Positions 33,451-46,131 of a stretch of 64,000 bases of DNA are shown here, one piece after another; position 1 is the first letter of the stretch; each line of letters starts with the position of its first letter. This DNA is from Morella rubra (lineage: Eukaryota; Streptophyta; Magnoliopsida; Fagales; Myricaceae). The notes beneath the pieces were generated by a model. The model ran no database searches, was not told the DNA's origin, and was given only the letters and a program-made list of their open reading frames with translations. Position numbers and translations under genes: made by a program. The stretch covers positions 26,292,016 to 26,356,015 of the forward strand of contig CM025849.1 of NCBI GenBank assembly GCA_003952965.2. Reading direction: 5' to 3'.

Positions 33451-34805
33451 TTCAAGAAGACAAGCGTGCACTGTAAGAGGTGTAGAGATAATCTCTTTGA
33501 GAATTTCGGAAGTGTCACTGCTTTTTTTCCGTGTGTTAAGTAAATAAGGCACTGAATGTCTCTTCCAGTCAGAAATTTGTTCAATTTTCTAGTGGAGCTA
33601 CATAGAAGGAAAATGGGTGCGTAAAAGGGTGTAGTGTGAAGTAAGTGGAAGTAGACTTGGCCAATTAGTGAAAACAGAGACCATACATGCTGGGGATTGG
33701 GGAAGTTATAACTTATACTCTTAGAGAAGTGCTACTTTGTGAGACCTCATTCCCAAAGAACCGGTGTGGAAATCTGAGAGCTTGATATAAGGTGATAATT
33801 TTCTTCTCTATATATCAAAGTCATGAACCACATGGACCATATGGATTTATCCCTAAATATTATTGTTTAAAAAACCATAGCAAAAATTATTCTATCTCAT
33901 ATATATTCGTAGTGGAGACCACAAACCTTTCAGAAAATAACATTTACGACCATTCACACCGAAACGAGTTTGAATTTTAAAGAGAAAACATCAATTCTCG
34001 TCCTCTAACTATGATTCCCACAACGAGTCTCTAGCCGAATGAGTCATCCACACTCCATAGTAATTGAAGTGCTATCTACAACCTGGCCCAGTGGGCCGTG
34101 GCCACATTTCCGTATCTATGTTTTCAGCTATTTGCAAGTTTTACTTAGTCGCACCCATTTTAGTCTTGTAACTTTTATTATTCTATTTATCTATTAATAT
34201 TTTCAAAAAAAAAAGAAAAAAAAAAGAGAGTACTAAAAATCGCTCCACAAGAGGGATACTAATTATAAGACTCTTTACAAAGAAAATCTTTATTATAAAC
34301 TACCACTTCCTCCAAAAGTTTAAATTAATAATTATTATTTTAATTATATTTTTAAATACTCACCTCCCATATGTAGACCTTGACTATTATATAATGATAT
34401 ATAATTAACACTTTATCTCAAATGTTTAAAGAGAAAATTTGAAAAAAAAAAATTTAAAAGATCATAAATAAACTGTTGCGTCTAGCAGTAACAACAACAA
34501 CAAAAAAAAACGAAACTATGTTCAACAGCTCTTTAATTTTGACTCCTACCTGCACAATTATTGCATACCAAAAGAAAAAGAGTCGGAAAATAAAAATAAA
34601 AAGAAGGGATGAGATTCTGACGTTGGAGCCTAGCTGGCTAGCTTGGCATGTTTTGATAATCCGTACGTGATACGATAAGGCTCGAAATTTTTCAAGGCCA
34701 GCAGTCCCCTGTTTCGTGAATAAGCTTGAAATTGTCTAATTTCCTTCTTTCGTCGTTTGCAATCCATTATTTCCATTGCTTTCTTCCATTGCCGAGAAGG
34801 AAAAA
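33451..34805. other. Gene-free stretch upstream of the CNL pseudogene
   Basis: Very AT-rich, with short poly-A runs near 34210 and 34440. No supportable gene. The CNL promoter would lie at the high end, but no core element is convincing. Confidence 0.5.
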
Positions 34806-37800
34806 ATGGCCGAGGTGGGAGGAGCGCTTCTCTCTGCCTTCCTCCAAGTTTTAGTTGATAGACTGGCATCTCGTGAGGTCCTTGACTTTCTTCGAGGCCG
34901 AAAACTCATCGGTAGACTCTTAAGCAAGTTGAGGATAAAGTTGCTAGCCGTGAATGTGCTGGTCGAAGACGCAGAGGAAAAGCAAGCCACAAAGATCATG
35001 TAAAAAAATGGCTTGATGAGTTGAAAGATGCTGTCTTTGATGCAGAGGACATCCTTGATAAGGTTGCTACTCAAGCCTTACAACGCAAGTTGGATGCTGA
35101 GTTTGAAACAACGGCAGTTAAGGTACGAAACCTCACCTACGCTTCTCTTTCACTTTATAAGCTGCGAGGAAAGATAGAAGAGGTTTTGGACAAATTAACA
35201 TCTCTGGCCGACCAAAAGGATGTTATAGGTTTAAGAGAAGGCGTTGCAGGAGAGACATCGAAAAGGTTGCCTACGACTTGTTTGGTTGAAGAATCTGGTA
35301 TTTTGGTAGAAATGATGAAAAGGAGGAAATTGTCAAGGAGGTGCTCTCATATGATGGAAGTGGCAGAGAGACGAGTGTGATTGCTATAGTCGGCATGGGA
35401 GGCATTGGCAAGACCACTCTTGCTCAGCTTGTATACAATGACGAGAGGGTAAAGGAGCATTTTGATCTTAAAGCCTGGGTTTGTGTTTCAGATGAATTTG
35501 ATCTATTTAAGGTGACGAAAGCAATCCTGGAGGCAGTAACTTCATCAACAAGTGAGGTTAGAGATCTAAATCGCCTTCAAGTTACACTGAATGAGAGATT
35601 GACAGGGAAGAAATTTGTACTTGTATTAGATGATGTTGGAATAACAGTTTTGATGATTGGGAGGCCTTAAGTAAGCCTTTGAAATCTGGAGCACCAGGAA
35701 GTAAGGTCATCGTAACAACACGCCATGATGGTGTTTCATCAGCCATGCGTGCTTGCTCAACTCATTATCTAGAGAAGTTGCCCGAAGAGGATTGCTGGTC
35801 ACTATTTGCAAAGTACGCTTTTGACAAAGTAACTTAATTAATGTACATCCAGAGCTAGAAGTAGTAGGTAGACAGATTGCAAAAAAATGCGAAGGTCTAC
35901 CCGTTAGCAGCCAAGGCAATTGGGGCAATCTTGTGGTCGAAAACAAATGTTGATGAATGGAATAACATATTGCATAGTGAATTATGGAACTTATCAATGG
36001 AAGAGACAAAAGTTCTTCCAGCTCTCAGATTAAGTACAAATATCTTGCCCTCACATTTAAAGCGGTGCTTTGCTTATTGTGCAATATTCCCAAAGGATTA
36101 TGCTTTCACAAAAGATCAACTTGGTCTTATTATGGATGGCAGAAGGTTTCCTCCAAGAAGTTGGAAACAAGACAATGGAAGAAATCGGTGAAGATTACTT
36201 CCATGATCTTGTATCAAGATCATTATTCCAACGATCAACTGAGCATGAACACATTTTGTAATGCATGATCTTATCAATGATTTAGCAAAATTTGTGTCCG
36301 GGCAATTTAGCTTTAGGCTAAAGGTTGACAATCTCACGAAGGTTTATCCAAGACTCGCTATTTGTCGTATATGAGAACAGAATTTGATACCTTCGAGAAG
36401 TTTGAGCCTTTTTCTGAGGCGAAGAAGTTGCGCACTTTTCTGCCATTAGAATTGGGGCCAAAGTATTGTTGGTGCCACTTGACTGAAAAGGTGTTGCGTG
36501 ATCTTTTGCCAACATTAAGTTGTTTACGGGTGCTCTCTTTATCTCACTACGGAACATGACTGAATTGCCTGAATCAGTCGGAAAAATGAAACATTTACGA
36601 TATTTGGACATTTCTTTCACGAGGTTAGAGATTGCCTCAGTCTATTTGTAAGTTGCATAATTTGCAAACATTGAAGTTATCTGGTTGTAAGATCTTATGC
36701 GTTGCCTAGAGACATGCATAAACTTGTTAATTTACGTCACCTTGATATTACTGAAACTGGTATCAAGGAGATGCCGATGCACTTAGGCAATCTAAAATGT
36801 CTCCAAACTTTGTCTAAATTTATTGTCAGCAAACACAGGGGGTCTGGCCTTGGAGAGTTGGGGAAGCTTGCAAATCTTCGGGGAGCACTTTCTATTTTGG
36901 AGCTCCAAAATGTTGAATCTTCCAGGGATGCTGTGGAGGCAAAGTTGAAGAATAAGAAGTACTTGGAGAACCTGGAGCTGTGCTGGAATGCTTCACCTGC
37001 TAATAATTCAGGAAGTCAAAGAAGCGTACTCGACAATCTCCGGCCCCACACAAATTTGAAAAGCCTCACTGTCAACTACTACAGCGGTGAACGTTTTCCA
37101 GATTGGGTCGGGCACCATTCATTCTCTAATATAGCATCTCTACGTCTGAAAACTGTAAGCATTGTTGCAGCTTGCCACCACTTGGGCAACTACACTCTCT
37201 ACAGAACCTCTCTATTGTAGGGTTTCCTGAAATTGTTACGGTGGGTTCAGAGTTTTACGGCATTGGTTCTTCGTCAATTAAGCCATTTGGAAGCTTAAAA
37301 GTTCTAAAGTTCAGGACATGTCGAATTGGGAGACATGGTTTCATTTTGGTACTGAAAACGAAGGTGGAGCTTTTCCTTCTCTTGGAGAACTTAATATTAA
37401 ACATTGCCCGAAGCTGACAGGGGGGTTTTCCATCCATCTTCTTTCTTTAGCCAAGCTTGAGATTGATGTTGTCCAGAGCTGGTGATTTCACTCCGTAGGG
37501 CTCCAGTACTTCGTGAATTGGAGCTAATGCGTTGTAACGAGGTTCTACTGAAGGAATTGCCAGTTGGAATGAGAGGCTCAAAGTCGAAGGTTTTGATTTG
37601 GTGGAGTCCTTTCCGAGGGATTGATGAACTCCAACAGCTGTCTTCAAGAGTTAGAAATCAGTAACGGATTCTCGCTCGTGTCTCTTCCCACGAGCCTGTC
37701 CTCTACATTAAGAAAACTTAAAATCGAGTTGTATGAAGTTCGAGCTCCCAACACACCTGGACTGCTTCATTTCTCGAAGAATTGAAGTTGTACGGTTGTG

Positions 37801-38551
37801 ATTCTCTCAGGTCATTTCCACTAGACTTATTCCCAAATCTTAAGACTGTCATTTTCTTTTCGTGTGGAATTTGGAATCTCTTACAGCTCGAGAAAAACAT
37901 GAACAGGACTTAATGACCTCTCTTTCCATCTACTATTGCCGTAATTTTGTCTCTTTTCCAAAAGGAGGATTGCGAGCGCCCAACCTTACATCTCTTGATA
38001 TCGAGGAATGTAAGAGTCTTAGGTCACTGCCTGATAAGATGCACAGATTCCTTCCGTCTCTTGACTATTTGCGTGTAAGTGATTGTCCAGAAATTGAGTC
38101 GTTTCCTGAAGGGGGCTTGCCTTCCAAACTTAGTGTTATTTGGATTATGAATTGTGACAAACTCTTTGCCAATCGAATGGGATGGGGCTTACAAACACTC
38201 ACCTTTGTTAGACATGTGTCAATCGCTTACGACTATGGAACTATCGTGTCTTTTCCAGAGATGGGTTTGCTTCCCTCAAATCTGACCGCTTTGAGTATCT
38301 GGAACTTTCCAAATTTGGAATCTTTGGATAAGGAGGGGCTTCAACACCTGACCTCTCTTGAAGATTTGACAATCTGGAACTGCCCTAAGCTCAAGTGCAT
38401 GCCAGAAGGGGGGCTGCCTGCCTCACTTTCTTGTCTACAGATCATAGCTTGTCCTCTATTGGAGAAACAGTGGCAAAGGAGGAAAGGAAAAGAATGGCGC
38501 AAGGTTGCTCACATCCCTTACAAAGGGATGAATTTTAAATTGACTGAATGA
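34806..38551 (+). pseudogene. CC-NBS-LRR resistance gene (RPP13-like type), multiply frameshifted
   Basis: An uninterrupted single-exon CNL layout from ATG 34806 (MAEVGGALLSAFLQVLVDRL) to a TGA at 38549-38551. The Rx-type coiled coil ends in WLDELKDAVFDAEDILDKVA. NB-ARC follows: P-loop GMGGIGKTTLAQLVYND (35395), kinase-2 KKFVLVLDDV (35610), RNBS-B GSKVIVTTR (35700), GLPLA (35890), RNBS-D CFAYCAIFPKDYAF (36070) and MHDLINDLAK (36262). The LRR has blocks such as LVNLRHLDITETGIKEMP and LTSLEDLTIWNCPKLKCMPE, with many repeats to the C-terminus. The frame changes about ten times (first near 35000, then around 35300, 35640, 36150, 36250, 36550, 37160, 37440 and 37800), so it cannot encode one protein. 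The key motifs are intact within pieces, so decay is fairly recent. In life such proteins are cytoplasmic immune sensors. Confidence 0.95.
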
Positions 38552-38599
38552 GCCAAAAATTGTAAGAAGAGTTCCAACTTCTGCACAATGATAGTATGA

Positions 38600-39060
38600 G
38601 ATAAGTGAATTATCCACTTTTCAAACTGCTATTTTGATGGCTTAATTTATCATTCCACTTTGATGTTATGTTTGTAAAACAGAATATTTTTGCCCATTCC
38701 GGGCACAATATTGGAAGGCCTTCCTCATGTCACCGCCGCAAATTTTGCTAGAAAAAAAACCCGAGAAATTTCATTTTTTTTTTTTGGCACCGAGAAATTT
38801 CAAATTACTTTTGGGTTCTGAGTGCTGTTGATCATTTCATAGGAAAGTTCAAGTAAGAAAGAAAGAAATTCATGGGAGCAGAAATCAAGCAAGCAAAATC
38901 TTGAATTTTATTGGGAATTAATTTGAGGAAATCTCTTGATGCTTTACTTTTGGGTTCTGAGTGCTTTTACTTGTCTTCTCGGTGGATTCTATTGATTTTG
39001 AATTTTTATGACTCTGTCCTGTGCAGTTTCTTTGAGAGCTCTGAGATGGTACAAACTTTG
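38600..39060 (+). repeat. 3' flank of the CNL pseudogene, duplicated at 32985-33450
   Basis: Non-coding sequence after the CNL stop codon, with a collinear copy 5.6 kb upstream. It probably contained the 3' untranslated region. Nothing further is recognised. Confidence 0.65.
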
Positions 39061-39194
39061 CTCTTTTCATGTTCCAGCTGGTGGTTGAGATCTAGTAGTT
39101 CTCTTTGTGCACGTACTCTCAATTCTTTTCCTTCATGAGTTATAGGTATTAATCTCTAAGCTTGGTAATTGATGCTGTATATATTCTGTTTTTA

Positions 39195-39632
39195 CTCATA
39201 GCGATTGTAATTTTAGAGTTGCTCCCTCGGTTTAATCTTTTGTTATTTCATATGCTTAAAGAGGGTAATATGGTGGCTGATTTATGAGCAAAAGAAAGGG
39301 CTTCAGGGAGCAATGCGAACTTTGGCGGAGATAGATTTCATGTTACGTAAAGGGTGGGCGATCATCATATTCAATGTGTGTGGTTAGACTTTTTGCCTTA
39401 TTGTATGAAAGGTATTTTATACCTTGACAAGTTGGGCTTTACTAGTATTATATTTTAATTTCTTTGTTTATATTTTGTTTGTTGGTTATTTGTTTGTTTG
39501 CGACTCTCTCATTGTGTTTGTGAGTCCTATTTGATATGGATATAACTAAGGTATTCTTTCGCCATAAGTGAGAGTTTCTAATAAATATCGGAGGTACCGT
39601 CCTCTTTCTCTAAAACAAAAAAAAAAAATTAT
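39195..39632 (+). mobile_element. LINE 3' fragment with poly-A (copy B)
   Basis: The sequence reads as a decayed RNase-H C-terminus (HMLKEGNMVADLWAKE-like at 39245-39295). It continues through a 3' untranslated stretch shared with 31758-31945 and ends in CTCTAAAACA plus a poly-A run at about 39617-39629, typical of plant L1 ends. Only the 3' end is present. Confidence 0.7.
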
Positions 39633-39892
39633 AATTATTGAAAACCTTATGGTTGGAAATTAGAAAATATCTCATTTCTTGGTACAAACTTTTCTTTTTG
39701 TGAAAAGTGAGTTGGTGGGACTAAAATGTTCCGATATGTATTATTTTTCTATTTGTTTGCTAGACCAATATACGGCCATACAAATAAAAACGGATGGACA
39801 AAAATGGTAATATAAGGCCAAATAAGTTGGATCTCTCTCGACCCCAAAGGAAAAAAAAAAAAAAAAAAGTCCCTTCTATGGCTTCTTTTTTT
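39633..39892. other. Short spacer between opposed LINE fragments
   Basis: AT-rich, with a poly-A run at about 39850-39868. Nothing else seen. Confidence 0.4.
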
Positions 39893-40390
39893 TGGGGGGA
39901 TCAAAACTACTACTACCTTTATTAAACAAAGCAAAAAGCAAACTAAGAGGGATAAATCTCAGTATAGATCCAAACAAGGTCAGGAAAATATTTATGAACA
40001 TTAAGGTGTCTTTCAAACATAATCTCAGAGGCAGCTCATTGAACAAGGTGATGCGCTTTCTCATTGGCACATTTTTTAACAAAGCTAAAGATAACAGAAT
40101 CAAAAGAACTAAGGCCGACAAACATCTCTTCGAGCCGCCCATAGCTGTGCCAATTCAATCTCTCCAGGTAATGGCTAATAGCATTAATCGCATGGGAAGA
40201 ATCACCCTCCACAATGATCTTCCTAACTCCACATCTATGAGCTTCCTCAATACCCAGCTGTGCCGCCCAAATTTCCCCATCCTCTGGGTCATCCACTTGA
40301 TTTGATGCACACACGCCCCAACCACTCCACCATAGTGGTCCTTTATCTCAGCTGCTCCAATTATTGCAAAAGTGTACATGTTTTTTTTTT
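39893..40390 (-). mobile_element. LINE 3' fragment (RNase H domain), minus strand
   Basis: The minus strand reads EIWAAQLGIEEAHRCGVRKI, then IVEGDSSHAINAIS and CANEKAHHL. These are the E, D and late His regions of the RNase H domain (RVT_3) that ends plant L1 ORF2. The poly-A end corresponds to the T-run at 39886-39895. It is 5' truncated near 40390 and frame-broken. Confidence 0.75.
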
Positions 40391-40696
40391 TTCTTAGGGA
40401 TAAATACACTTTGCCTTTGCACCTTCCAACTATAGAGATATTGACACTTTACATTCAAAACTATTATTTTTATCACATTATACCCACAAACTATTTGTTT
40501 CAGGCACTTTGCACCATTTGTAAAAAATTTCTATGAATTTCAATGAAAATTAATTTTTAGCCCTTGAAATGAGGCAGAAGAAGAAAACAAGGGAAATACC
40601 CGTACAAGTTAGTCATTTAAACCCAAGTATTGCAAGGTAAAACATATTCGACAAACCCAGAGTGATCTAAAAATGATGTTCCAGTCCTTGCCCTTA
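40391..40696. other. Unassigned spacer downstream of the SSL pseudogene
   Basis: It opens with AGGGATAAATACACTTTGC and a related phrase recurs (GACACTTTACA, GGCACTTTGCACC). Such 'dataaatacactttgca' phrases are common in plant terminal repeats, but no partner end or target duplication was found. No gene. Confidence 0.4.
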
Positions 40697-43569
40697 TCAT
40701 TTTTGATTCTTTAAAAGCAGAAAAACAAAACTATGGAATAACAGGTCTTTCATGGGGAGGAGGGTGATCCAACAGGAACTCCCCCTAGCATGAGAAACAA
40801 CAGGCCCTTTACCTGGAAAACAGATTTTTTGCTTCAAGAAACAACTCAAGCCGTAAACTGCAACCACTACAAGAAAAGCGGGCTTCCACCACGTTTTTTT
40901 TTTACGCGTCAGTAAAGTGAGCCCTTTGTCTACGACTAAAGCATTTTCGTCAACTCTAAAGATGAAAATCTCAACCCCAAATCAACCATGTGCTTTCCCA
41001 TAGGCAAATCTAAGAAATACTTTTTATTGTTGCTACCACCGAGTTTAGCAACACATATCCACAATTCGTCGGCGAGAGTAGTGGTCGTCAAACTGAATTT
41101 GGCCAGTCACCATTCCCTACCGTGTGGTTCGTCGAGAGCACTCGTAAAACCAACGGTGGAGGTCGTCGCCTTTGTCTTTCTGGCTAGAAATTAATACTGA
41201 CGAGTTCATCTCTGTTGGTGAAGGTCTCTTGCCGACATAGCTGGGTTCTGGGTTCGTCAAGAAAGCTGCTAGCAGCGAGCTCGTGGTCGTTGCCCATCAG
41301 GTGTGAGTCTCTGTTCTCTATTGCCCATCTTTCCCCCAAAATTGTTATAATCGTTCTACTTTGGAAGTCCTTTTCGAAGGATTGATTCCTTACTAAAGTG
41401 AGTTCGGCTATCACTTCCATCTATTTCTGATTCTGACCGACTCCTCCTTTCTTTCTGAGCCCAGCCACATTTCCATTTGGTTATGCTATGCGGAAGTACT
41501 TGTTTCGGGGTAGGCCATAGACCTGGTGTTTGTGATTTTTCCATTTGGTGTTTGTGATTTTTCCATAAAGAGGGAACAAGGGAGAGAAGTTGAATTATTT
41601 CTATTTGCAAAGTGTTTGTGATATTTACACAAAGAAATAACAGGAGAGAGAGGTTGGATAGCTTCTCGAATCCCACGGGTGATAACTAAATGCAGGTCAA
41701 CGAGACTTTGTTTGCAAAGTGTTTGGCCTTACTGTTCATGCTTGCCCAATCCCACTCACTGATAACTAAATGCAGATAATTGAATGATTTGCTTGGGTAA
41801 ATAAAGTAGGGGACAGTATACTGCCCACAAGCTGGATTTGTTCATCAAGAATTCGCTGCAATAATGTCCTGCATCTGACCATAAGTACTACTGCATAATT
41901 CAATTTCTCAAAAAACTTCACGTAGAGCATATATATCTTTGGGTAATAGAAATTATGGGCCTCTTTTTGGACAACTTTTCAGAGATATATATATATATAT
42001 CTTTAAGTTTTCGAATCGAAAAGTTGATGGAATTTTTGGGCATATAAAATTTACTGGTACTTTAAATTCTACTTATTCATCTAAACAGATTTTTCAGACA
42101 AAAATCACTTTCAGTATTTTTAAACCCACGTCCCATGCATGACATACATCAATGGCATAGAAATAAGCAAGTTTCTCTTTACATATCCACTCCTGAATAG
42201 CATTTAACAAGTTCTTACTCATGCGAGGAGGGCAGGAACTCGTTTGAAGTCCGTGTATCACCTCAGAGACTAGTACTACTGATCAGTGAGTTTGCAAGGG
42301 TAGCTAAGACAGTCCTGTTAGTGGAGGTCTGGTTGTTGATTAATTGCTTTGTTACTAGTTGTGACTGAAATTGTTACTTTGTTGTTGAAGGCAGCACTTG
42401 ATGATTGGTACTAAAGAACCCATATTTACTCTGTCTCCTAACATGCTTTTCAGTTCATAGTTTATCTCGAACATAAAAAAATGAGGACTTTGAATGGAAC
42501 AACAGCCTTGCTCTGCTGTTTTGTGGTTCCTAGTTCACCATTATTTGAATGGACTTTGAATGGAACATCAACCCATATTTACTCTGTCTCCTACCATTAG
42601 ACTCGGTAATTACTAGGAAGAAATCATAAAACTCCAGCTGCCTTTTTTCTGCAATAAGAAAAATCAATTAAAGTGTATGAGTATTCTAGCTATAATACGT
42701 CGTAGCATTTATAGAACATAAACAAGACTTGTCTTTTCTTTTTCTCCCTTTTTAATATACAAATGGTATATTTTGAGCCCAACATTTACATGTTTACCTT
42801 CAAGCACAGTTATACAAGGCGCAAGGACTATGTCCCAGCCAAAAGTGTGAGGAAATATGGTGCTATTGTGTTTCCTGACTTGATGGCAGCAAAAGATTGG
42901 CTTACTTCATTAAGTCAAGCTGCTGACCACCTCCTTTCTCTCCTATTCATGACATTTCGTGTATAATTTTTCCATCATTTCGTTTAGGCTTCGAGGACAC
43001 ATATTAACCAGCTGGTGTGTCCCAAAATTTTTTGTTTACCATATGATCAACACTTCTTTGAGATTTGATGGGGGAGAAATTGACACCAGTAAGTGGTAAT
43101 ATTGGTGTCAATTAGCTCCATCATAAAAGACTTAGTAAAAAAAGAGCTCAATCATAAAAGAAAACAACTATGATGTCCTCTACATTTTATTAGCCTTATG
43201 CTTTTAATCACCAGTTAATAATTAACTTCATTTAAGATTATGTTAGTCTAATTTTTATTTTTTATTTCTGTTTTGTATTGATCACGTGTTATAAATGAGA
43301 GTTGAGAAGTTTTCTCTTACCAAAAGAGTAGTTCAGGGCGTCAATTAGTGTCAAAGATGAAAAGTTATATCCTGAATTAGGAGTAATTGATTTTTGTCCT
43401 TAACAGTAAATGGTATTCCTTAATCCTTAAGGCAGCTCCAATCTTGGTTCAGATGCATAAATAGGTACTGTTAGCATCTAATGGCTTAAGGGATTACATG
43501 TGTAGGTCTGTTGGCCCTCTGTTATTTCTTTTTATTGCTGTTTCAATCATGAGCAGTGTTAACTTTTTT

Positions 43570-44600
43570 CTTGGTCTAATTTTTGCTTGCTTGTGAAGCA
43601 CTTGCTGAAGCTGTTCTGGTAATGAATTGCATGGACATTTTCTGTCAAGCTTCAGAGTTGAATTATATTTTCAAATGGACAAGTTTAATTGCCACAACCA
43701 AGAGTTCAATAGATCATGTTCATTCTTCTGCTGTTATGCTTGTAGTATACAACTTGTTGGTATTCACTTGTTTGACTGTTTAGAAATAAAACTTCACCTC
43801 TTCTGATTATTTGTTTATAGCATTATTAATGTTTCTCATTCTTCTCCTTTCTTTTTCAATGACCAAAGAACTAATCAACAGAGCAAGTTGAATTTCGGAA
43901 TTCCGCTGATCATATTACAGAGCAGCAAGATGCTGATGTTTCTCCTGGCTGGGAGAACCTTATATGTTGATTCCCTTTCATTTTGTTCTTTGTTTAGTAG
44001 CAGGATTGATTAATTAATAGAATGTTGAATTTATAAGAACATGAATTTTGCAACTATCTTTACTACTGTAGTTTCACAGTTAAACTATTTTTTGTGTGGG
44101 TGGCAATTCAAAACTATACTAGGAGATTTCGCTGATATATCACCATCACTCTCCTATCCACTTGGTACATATTTATGGAATTATTGAATTGTGAATCTGT
44201 TGTATTTAGTGAATTCTATTGTAAGCGAATACACTTAGCACCTTCTAGAATTTTGATGCACATAATATGTTTGTTAGAATGGTCGATAATAATGGGCAAG
44301 TTTGTTAGCCTCTCTTGTATAAAGAGCACACTCTGTACAGATACATTTTAGGGACCCATGCCTAGTTCATGCCTTAAGGATGTTAACTGAACTCTTAGGG
44401 GTGATTTTATGCCTGTTCTAGCTTTGGGATGGCTCTTCCCATGAGGGTACTGTTACATCAATGGAACCAAATGAGGACACTTTTGTGCTTCGTCTTTGGC
44501 CCAAACTAGATGAGTTCTTGCCTCAAGCAGCGGGAATAGTTTTGTGGTGGATGCATTGGAATTCTTACAGAACTGTCGTGCTGTTTCAGAGTAAATTTTG
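43570..44600 (+). other. Possible captured exon pieces inside CACTA-2 (unidentified)
   Basis: Two plus-strand stretches look exon-like. Near 43870-43965, coding-like text reads VEFRNSADHITEQQDADVSP with GWENLI after it. At about 44425-44590, it reads DGSSHEGTVTSMEPNEDTFV and LRLWPKLDEFLPQA, followed by a GTAAAT that could be a donor. Intervening sequence is T-rich, as in plant introns. I do not recognise the protein. The call rests on composition and frame only, so chance ORFs remain possible. Confidence 0.25.
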
Positions 44601-45993
44601 GATATTTACCTTTTGCCAAATCTACAATATGTGGTTAAAGATCAATTTTTCCCAACGTCGCTCACTTCTTTTTTTGGGTGTTGCCCTGGCACTATGGCTT
44701 GAACCCTCATGGGTCCCTCATGAGTCCCCCATGTGTCTTGGGCATAATCACTTTTGTATTGAATATAAAGAGCATTGAATAAGTATTGTCTTTTACAAAT
44801 ACCAAGTCTATTAATCTCCTTTGCCAAATTTGAATATAAAGAGCATTTAGCACTTGCAGGTTTGTAAGCGAATACACTTAGCATCTTCTTACAAAACTTT
44901 CTAAACAACTTTGGCAATATGTAAAACAACAGGTGCAATTCGAACAGTGCAAATAGATGTTGTAATGAAATGATTGATTGCATTATATATGGAACAACAG
45001 TCAATAGCTATCTGCACTACACTTACTCAGATTGCAGTAATAACTTCTTGAATTGAATAACATGGTTATTTTGCAAGAAAATATGTCATATTAGACAAGT
45101 GAATTTTATAATATAAGGCAGCAACAAATGTATAACTCTGTCAAGGACACCTTTAAAAGATGTTCCTTCACCATAGCTACACAACATGACTGAACAGCCA
45201 TGTCAGACGTCGAGAATGAGGATGGTGTTGCTGGAATTTTGCATACATAACTCAGACAATTCGATAATTATCTAAAGATGGCCCATTTGTTGGTTATGTT
45301 CTGGTATACAATGATAGAGCCATTTAATCAAATAGGGTGTGTGCCATATCCATGGGCAATAAATATTTCATCCAATTACCATAGCTCCATTTGACCCTGT
45401 TACATACAATACGCTAAGATTACCAACTATATTCACATACTTTCCAATGTAGATCAAAGGTAATTAGATCATACTGTATTGTAGATATTTTTTTCTGGGT
45501 AAGTGTATTGCGATATCCAAATGTAGTTATAAATGATAATTTTGATACTTAAACCACTTCGGCTACTCATTCATTTCCTATCCAAATATAGCCTTCATTT
45601 TCCAAATTTTGAAATGTGGCGCAAAACCCAAATTTCAAATAGAGTTATTTTGCCACCACTTACATTGCGAACACGCTTATTTCTCTCTAACTTCATTTCT
45701 CTCCCACTGGCCACTATTGCTCTCCCATTCACGAAGCTTCAACATGAAACGCCTGGACTACTAGCCAAGAACTGAGATGGACATACTCATGCTTCTCAGA
45801 CTTCTGTCCAACTTGAACCCATTTCGCCGGTGCTAGCTGACAAAGATTTGACAAAAACCTAGCCTTCGATAAGATGCCACCGGAGATTTGATTAACAGGC
45901 AAGGGTCATAGAATAACTTTTATATTTTTACTCTATGTTTTCTGTGTTTAGATAGTTCCTATCTTTGATGTTAATCTCTAATAAGGCGAATTG

Positions 45994-46131
45994 TTGGTAC
46001 TCTCAATGTTTTGTTGGCTTGACATTTTTATACTTCTGCTCTGTATATTCTCAGGCAAATCATTGGTACTGTCAATGTTTTGTTGGCTTGACATTTTTAT
46101 ACTTCTGCTCTGTATATTCTCAGGCAAATCG
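45994..46131 (+). repeat. Tandem duplication, two 69-bp units
   Basis: Units at 45994-46062 and 46063-46131 differ by about two bases; a third start (TTGGTTTT) follows at 46132. Each unit contains TCTGTATATTCTCAG followed by GCAAATC, which resembles a 3' splice site. The unit is 23 codons long, so a frame through it stays open. It lies inside CACTA-2. Confidence 0.9.

Noticed and set aside
33216-33584. Minus-strand ORF of 122 codons that reads like a protein
   Set aside because: The stretch is collinear with the non-coding 3' flank of the CNL pseudogene (38600-39060), where the frame is not kept, so it is probably a chance ORF.
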